Source of the DNA: Numidum massiliense
GTDB lineage: Bacteria; Bacillota; Bacilli; Thermoactinomycetales; Novibacillaceae
Assembly: GCF_001375555.1 (NCBI RefSeq)
Contig: NZ_CTDZ01000009.1
Location: forward strand, 2,349,758 to 2,413,757
Length of the DNA: 64,000 nucleotides
Direction: 5' to 3'
Part shown: positions 60,711-64,000 of the stretch, piece by piece
How positions within the stretch are numbered: position 1 is the stretch's first letter
Layout: each line of letters starts with the position of its first letter
Notes under the pieces: model-generated
The model's database searches: none
The model's input: only the letters and a program-made list of their open reading frames with translations
What the model was told of the DNA's origin: nothing
Made by a program: the position numbers and the translations under genes

Positions 60711-61613
60711 ATGAGGATTATTCACTGCCTGTTCCGAGAAAATCATGTCATGTTACGAAGTCGGTTAGTGCAATGTACGTTGATCCTGCTACTTGCAGTT
60801 CTTCTGCTTGGCTTTGTCGCTTCTTTCTCGCAAGTGCAGACAGCGGAACAACACCTAAACCGTGTCAGCAAAGATCTATCTGCTACAACAAGTGATGAAT
60901 ACAGCGAAACGGTAACAATTGATATGAAAGAGAGTATAGAATTAGTGCAATCACTATATGAAAGCTTGCATCCAGACGTTGCGCCAAATTATACGTTGCT
61001 CATCATCGCTTATCTTGGAGTTATATTAGTAACGATTATTGGTGCGCATCTTACCGGTCAAGAGTTTTCTCATCGGACGGCAGCGATTCGTGCCGCGCAC
61101 GACGGATGGAGCAAAATATTGGCCACGAAGCTCGTTCTTCTCGTCGCAATATGTGTATTCCTGAGCGTTGTTGGATTTGTGATTGGACGGCTAGGTGGTT
61201 ATATCTCTTGGCCGATTGCCCAAGAACAATCACCACTCGCACAGGCGCTTAAAGGTTTTCCTACAACCATTTCTTATTGGCAACAAATTTTGTTCGTCAG
61301 TTTAGGTCTGTCATTTTACGGATTACTAGGGATGCTCATTGCGTTAATTACACGTAGCCGCCTAGCCGGTATGCTAATCGGCATCGCAATACCGTATGTC
61401 GAGATGTTTATACCAACGTGGTGGATCCCCTACACGTCGTATGCCAATCTACTCACTCAGTTATTTAGGTATAATGGCGCTAGCATTGTTGGCGAACCGA
61501 ATCAAGTCGTCGTTACGATTTCTGCTAATTTGGCTTGGCTCATGTTAAGTATGTGGTTTGCCGTCCTAGCCGCAACTTTACTTTTAGTTGCGAAACGACA
61601 AACTGTTAGGTAG
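60711..61613 (+). CDS. ABC-2-type membrane subunit
   Basis: A 300-residue permease partner of the preceding ATPase with about six membrane segments: one near the N terminus (LILLLAVLLLGFVASF), a long extracytoplasmic loop (about 45-95), then five more. LTGQEFSHRTAAIRAAHDG is the cytoplasmic coupling region seen in ABC-2 permeases. ATG 60711 follows AGGGTG by six bases; a GTG at 60702 lies inside that site. Cargo is unknown. Confidence 0.85.
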   Translation: MRIIHCLFRENHVMLRSRLVQCTLILLLAVLLLGFVASFSQVQTAEQHLNRVSKDLSATTSDEYSETVTIDMKESIELVQSLYESLHPDVAPNYTLLIIAYLGVILVTIIGAHLTGQEFSHRTAAIRAAHDGWSKILATKLVLLVAICVFLSVVGFVIGRLGGYISWPIAQEQSPLAQALKGFPTTISYWQQILFVSLGLSFYGLLGMLIALITRSRLAGMLIGIAIPYVEMFIPTWWIPYTSYANLLTQLFRYNGASIVGEPNQVVVTISANLAWLMLSMWFAVLAATLLLVAKRQTVR

Positions 61614-61636
61614 TCGTACAGTTTTATAAAGCAGGC

Positions 61637-62074
61637 TCAATCGGATTTGTTAATGGCTACGGCTCCGTCGGTCTCAAGGCATCCCCTCGGGACGTCTAAA
61701 TGAGAGAGAACGCTACGTTCGATGCCACCACCACCAGCGTCAATAGTGTCTCCCTCCAGGATAATTCCATACCCCGGAACATTAACGCCACGCCGATTCT
61801 TGTCCATGACAGGCGTCGTGCCCTTAGGCCAGATCGGTGTGGAAAAACCGGGGGCATCCGCATGGGTGCTTTTGAGGTGAAGGCACTTACTATCCTTGTC
61901 GTATTCTACTGTGCCGAGGATCTGCATATCCATGCCACCCTCGAGATCGTGAATGAGGATAACTGGGTCTTCCCCCATAAAATAGTATGGCCTATGTTGT
62001 ATCGATGTACTTTGACAGCCGATCAGTACCGATACGCATAACATAACGACGAGCCAGCTCACTTTCCTCCGCAT
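61637..62074 (-). CDS. Hypothetical lipoprotein
   Basis: A 145-residue protein with a clear lipoprotein signal peptide: basic start, hydrophobic core, and lipobox VLIGC (Cys20), then a polar mature part with YYFMGEDPVILIHDL and a Gly-rich GDTIDAGGGGIERS. No family was recognised. GGGGGAAG lies four bases before the ATG. It converges on the ABC exporter. The mature domain is compact and probably beta-rich; role unknown. Confidence 0.7.
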   Translation of the reverse strand: MRRKVSWLVVMLCVSVLIGCQSTSIQHRPYYFMGEDPVILIHDLEGGMDMQILGTVEYDKDSKCLHLKSTHADAPGFSTPIWPKGTTPVMDKNRRGVNVPGYGIILEGDTIDAGGGGIERSVLSHLDVPRGCLETDGAVAINKSD

Positions 62075-62215
62075 GCCGCTTCCCCCAAGATCAATTCCCT
62101 TCCTATGCGTTCAACCTAGCAAATTAATATGTGACATTCAATAGGCATTGACGATCGTTCACACGTGGTTTCCTACAACTTTTACCTAATCGCCATTCCT
62201 CCCTCTTAATTAACC

Positions 62216-63154
62216 CTAGCTGCCTGTTAGTTCAACACTCAGCTTCCATATGCGGTCTACATTCTCGGGATTGGCGGCATAACTAGGATAAGTTCCCGAA
62301 CCGAAAATATTTTTAAATTGTGCAAAGCCTTCTTCATTAGCCGCTATCTGTACAACCTCTCTCTTATGATTGATTAACTGTCCAGTAACATGCTTGAATT
62401 CATGCGAGGTGCATATATGAAAATAGTTTTCTGCCATGCCTGAAGGCGGGGGATTGATCACATTTTGAGCCCGTGCTAATATTCTCCAGTAGGAACGCAT
62501 TTTTTGAATGGTCTCTTTCGACAACTTTACTCGGTTAACTTGCAAAGCATTAATCTTGATTCCCCGTTCTTTATATTCTTCTGCCATTTTGAAGCTCAGC
62601 ATCAACAATGCCATTTTTGAGTCGCCATACATTTTGTAGACACTGTAAGGCCGTGAATCACGGAATTCACCGCGCAAATTGTCAAATTCGATTGTCCTTC
62701 TCGGATCGAAAAAATGTTTGATATTTGTCGTGCACACATTTAGGATTCTCGGATCCGGCGATTTTTCGAGATGGTCTGCTAATAGACGTGTCAATAAAAA
62801 TGGACCGAAAGTATTCGTCGCAAACGTCAATTCGATATGATCGGGGCTGAGTTTATATTCGTCTTCCCCGTGATTCAAGTAGGCGGCATTATGAATCAAA
62901 ATGTCCAGCCGCGGATACTTGGTTTTTAATGACGCGCAAAATGTACGGATCGACCCGAAAGAAGAGACATCCAGTTTCATTAAATCGACGTTGTCATTGT
63001 TGGCTGTTGCCGCAATTTCGCGCTGTACGCGTTGGCTGATCTCCATATTACGGCAAGCCATGATCACATGATACCCTTCTATCGCAAACTTGAGTGCCGC
63101 CGCTTTGCCAATTCCAGAATTTGCTCCCGTAATGACCACGAATTTATCCTTCAT
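62216..63154 (-). CDS. Short-chain dehydrogenase/reductase
   Basis: An NAD(P)-dependent oxidoreductase of the SDR superfamily, 312 residues, somewhat long (classical about 250) and similar in layout to WW-domain oxidoreductase/retinol-dehydrogenase-like SDRs. Rossmann motif TGANSGIGKAAA, then MKLDVSS, the structural NAA in ILIHNAAYL, and catalytic YGDSK (Tyr-x3-Lys) are present. The usual catalytic Ser is replaced by Thr-rich CTTNI, so activity may be altered. AAGGAG immediately precedes the ATG. Substrate unknown; no operon partners. Confidence 0.88.
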   Translation of the reverse strand: MKDKFVVITGANSGIGKAAALKFAIEGYHVIMACRNMEISQRVQREIAATANNDNVDLMKLDVSSFGSIRTFCASLKTKYPRLDILIHNAAYLNHGEDEYKLSPDHIELTFATNTFGPFLLTRLLADHLEKSPDPRILNVCTTNIKHFFDPRRTIEFDNLRGEFRDSRPYSVYKMYGDSKMALLMLSFKMAEEYKERGIKINALQVNRVKLSKETIQKMRSYWRILARAQNVINPPPSGMAENYFHICTSHEFKHVTGQLINHKREVVQIAANEEGFAQFKNIFGSGTYPSYAANPENVDRIWKLSVELTGS

Positions 63155-63356
63155 TAGCTCCTTCCCCTTTCCGGTACGAACTATTTATGACCCTAATAAT
63201 TAGAAATTATATGTGTTTCACTCGGCAACTATAAGAGTCCAGAGGATGATTTTATATAGGACGAAAGGCGGAGAACAAACAATCGCTTCCATCAACGGTT
63301 ATCCAGTCTTTCACCTAACAGCCTTCGACCTATGGAATATAATAGAAAAGAAAAAA

Positions 63357-63376
63357 AGCCCTTAGTGCAAGGGCTT
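63357..63376 (-). terminator. Terminator of bioY
   Basis: On the minus strand AAGCCCTT (63369-63376) pairs with AAGGGCTT (63357-63364) around a four-base loop, followed by a run of seven T residues. It lies about 145 bases after the bioY stop codon. Confidence 0.8.
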
Positions 63377-63521
63377 ATGTGTACCAAGGACACTTGGCGT
63401 GTCCATCAGGCCTCCCCAGGTAAGAACGCAGTCTTCCCCTCCACCTATCCGCCTCATTTACTTGGTATGGCCTTTGGCAGAAAGGACTTTGTATGGAGTC
63501 AGCGAACAGCGAGCACTTCCT

Positions 63522-64000
63522 TCACTTCGTCAGCCCCAACCGCGACAAGCGACGATGCAAGACGACCCCGATCGATGCGGCGAGGAACGATTTAACAACG
63601 GCACCGAGAATAAACGGCACAAACCCGCCAAAAAATGCCTGCTGCCACGAAAACCCGGAAACGAACTTTAACTGTACAGTTCCCGCTATCAAAATAATGA
63701 CCGTACCGAGGACGTTAGCGACAAACGCCCACAGGATTCCCGGTTGCTCGCGCCGTTCCATTAACCACCCGATCAAAAATGCGGCGAATGCAAAGGCTAT
63801 AATATAGCCACCTGTCGGACCGACGATGACGTGCATCCCGCCACTAAGTCCGGCAAAGACGCGCATCCCGACGGCCCCGAGTAACACGTAAATCGCCGCA
63901 GACAGGGCACCGTACCTCGAACCGAGAAGGATTGCCGCTAGTCCGAGACCGACCGTTTGCCCCGTCTCCGGCACAGGAGTAAACGGAAGAGGAATATGTA
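63522..64000 (-). CDS. bioY: Biotin transporter BioY, 5' end outside window
   Basis: Substrate-binding membrane subunit (S component) of an ECF-type biotin importer. About 160 C-terminal residues are visible with five membrane segments. The frame is open to the window edge with IPLPFTPVPETGQT, the conserved opening loop of BioY, so only the first 20-30 residues are missing. GMHVIVGPTGGYIIAFAFAA is the family signature. It should work with shared EcfA/A'/T subunits encoded elsewhere. No BirA-type operator is visible because the promoter lies outside the window. Confidence 0.92.
   Translation of the reverse strand, partial: HIPLPFTPVPETGQTVGLGLAAILLGSRYGALSAAIYVLLGAVGMRVFAGLSGGMHVIVGPTGGYIIAFAFAAFLIGWLMERREQPGILWAFVANVLGTVIILIAGTVQLKFVSGFSWQQAFFGGFVPFILGAVVKSFLAASIGVVLHRRLSRLGLTK

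Overview
The window looks like a chromosomal stretch from an aerobic, endospore-forming Bacillales species of intermediate GC content. The main reasons are cwlJ-gerQ, an alpha/beta-type small acid-soluble spore protein, a SinR-like regulator, divergent acsA / acuABC as in Bacillus subtilis, ctaA, an rpsD gene with its own long leader, and a tyrosyl-tRNA synthetase behind a T-box. Many genes start with GTG or TTG behind strong Shine-Dalgarno sequences. No rRNA, tRNA, intact insertion sequence or CRISPR array was seen.

Layout. 0-5 kb: the end of a DUF309 gene, an orphan trpB, a SinR-like repressor, a secreted SH3 protein, a truncated response regulator and a decayed stretch. 5-15 kb: a sugar operon on the minus strand (lacI, GH65 phosphorylase, beta-phosphoglucomutase, lipoprotein, two permeases, second GH65). 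It is flanked by two copies of the same palindromic operator and appears to import alpha-glucobioses and phosphorolyse them to beta-glucose-1-phosphate. 15-18 kb: a ycgR-ycgQ pair behind a near-perfect Zur box, suggesting a zinc-responsive system. 18-24 kb: rpsD, tyrS with its T-box, and a class A penicillin-binding protein with two fibronectin-like domains. 24-32 kb: acsA facing acuABC (acetate activation and its acetylation control), citramalate synthase, a YqjM-like ene-reductase and a spore protein. 32-34 kb: a DUF402 phosphatase and ctaA.

33.8-39.4 kb holds the most unusual locus: three tightly packed genes for a coiled-coil protein, a McrB-like AAA+ ATPase with a long low-complexity linker, and a DUF2357/McrC-like PD-(D/E)XK nuclease. 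It reads as a McrBC-derived defence module with a dedicated coiled-coil partner. 39.7-50 kb is core: cwlJ-gerQ, an aldehyde dehydrogenase with a cre-like palindrome, an M48 protease, a phosphodiesterase-fold hydrolase, leuCD and oligoendopeptidase F. 49.8-58.5 kb: a Uma2 protein, a Mug-like glycosylase, a TrpXYZ-type ABC importer, methionine aminopeptidase, an M42 peptidase, an FmdB zinc ribbon and a BCCT carrier. 58.5-64 kb is looser accessory DNA: a minisatellite, small ORFs, a possible exported-peptide remnant before a two-gene ABC exporter, a lipoprotein, a short-chain dehydrogenase and the end of bioY.
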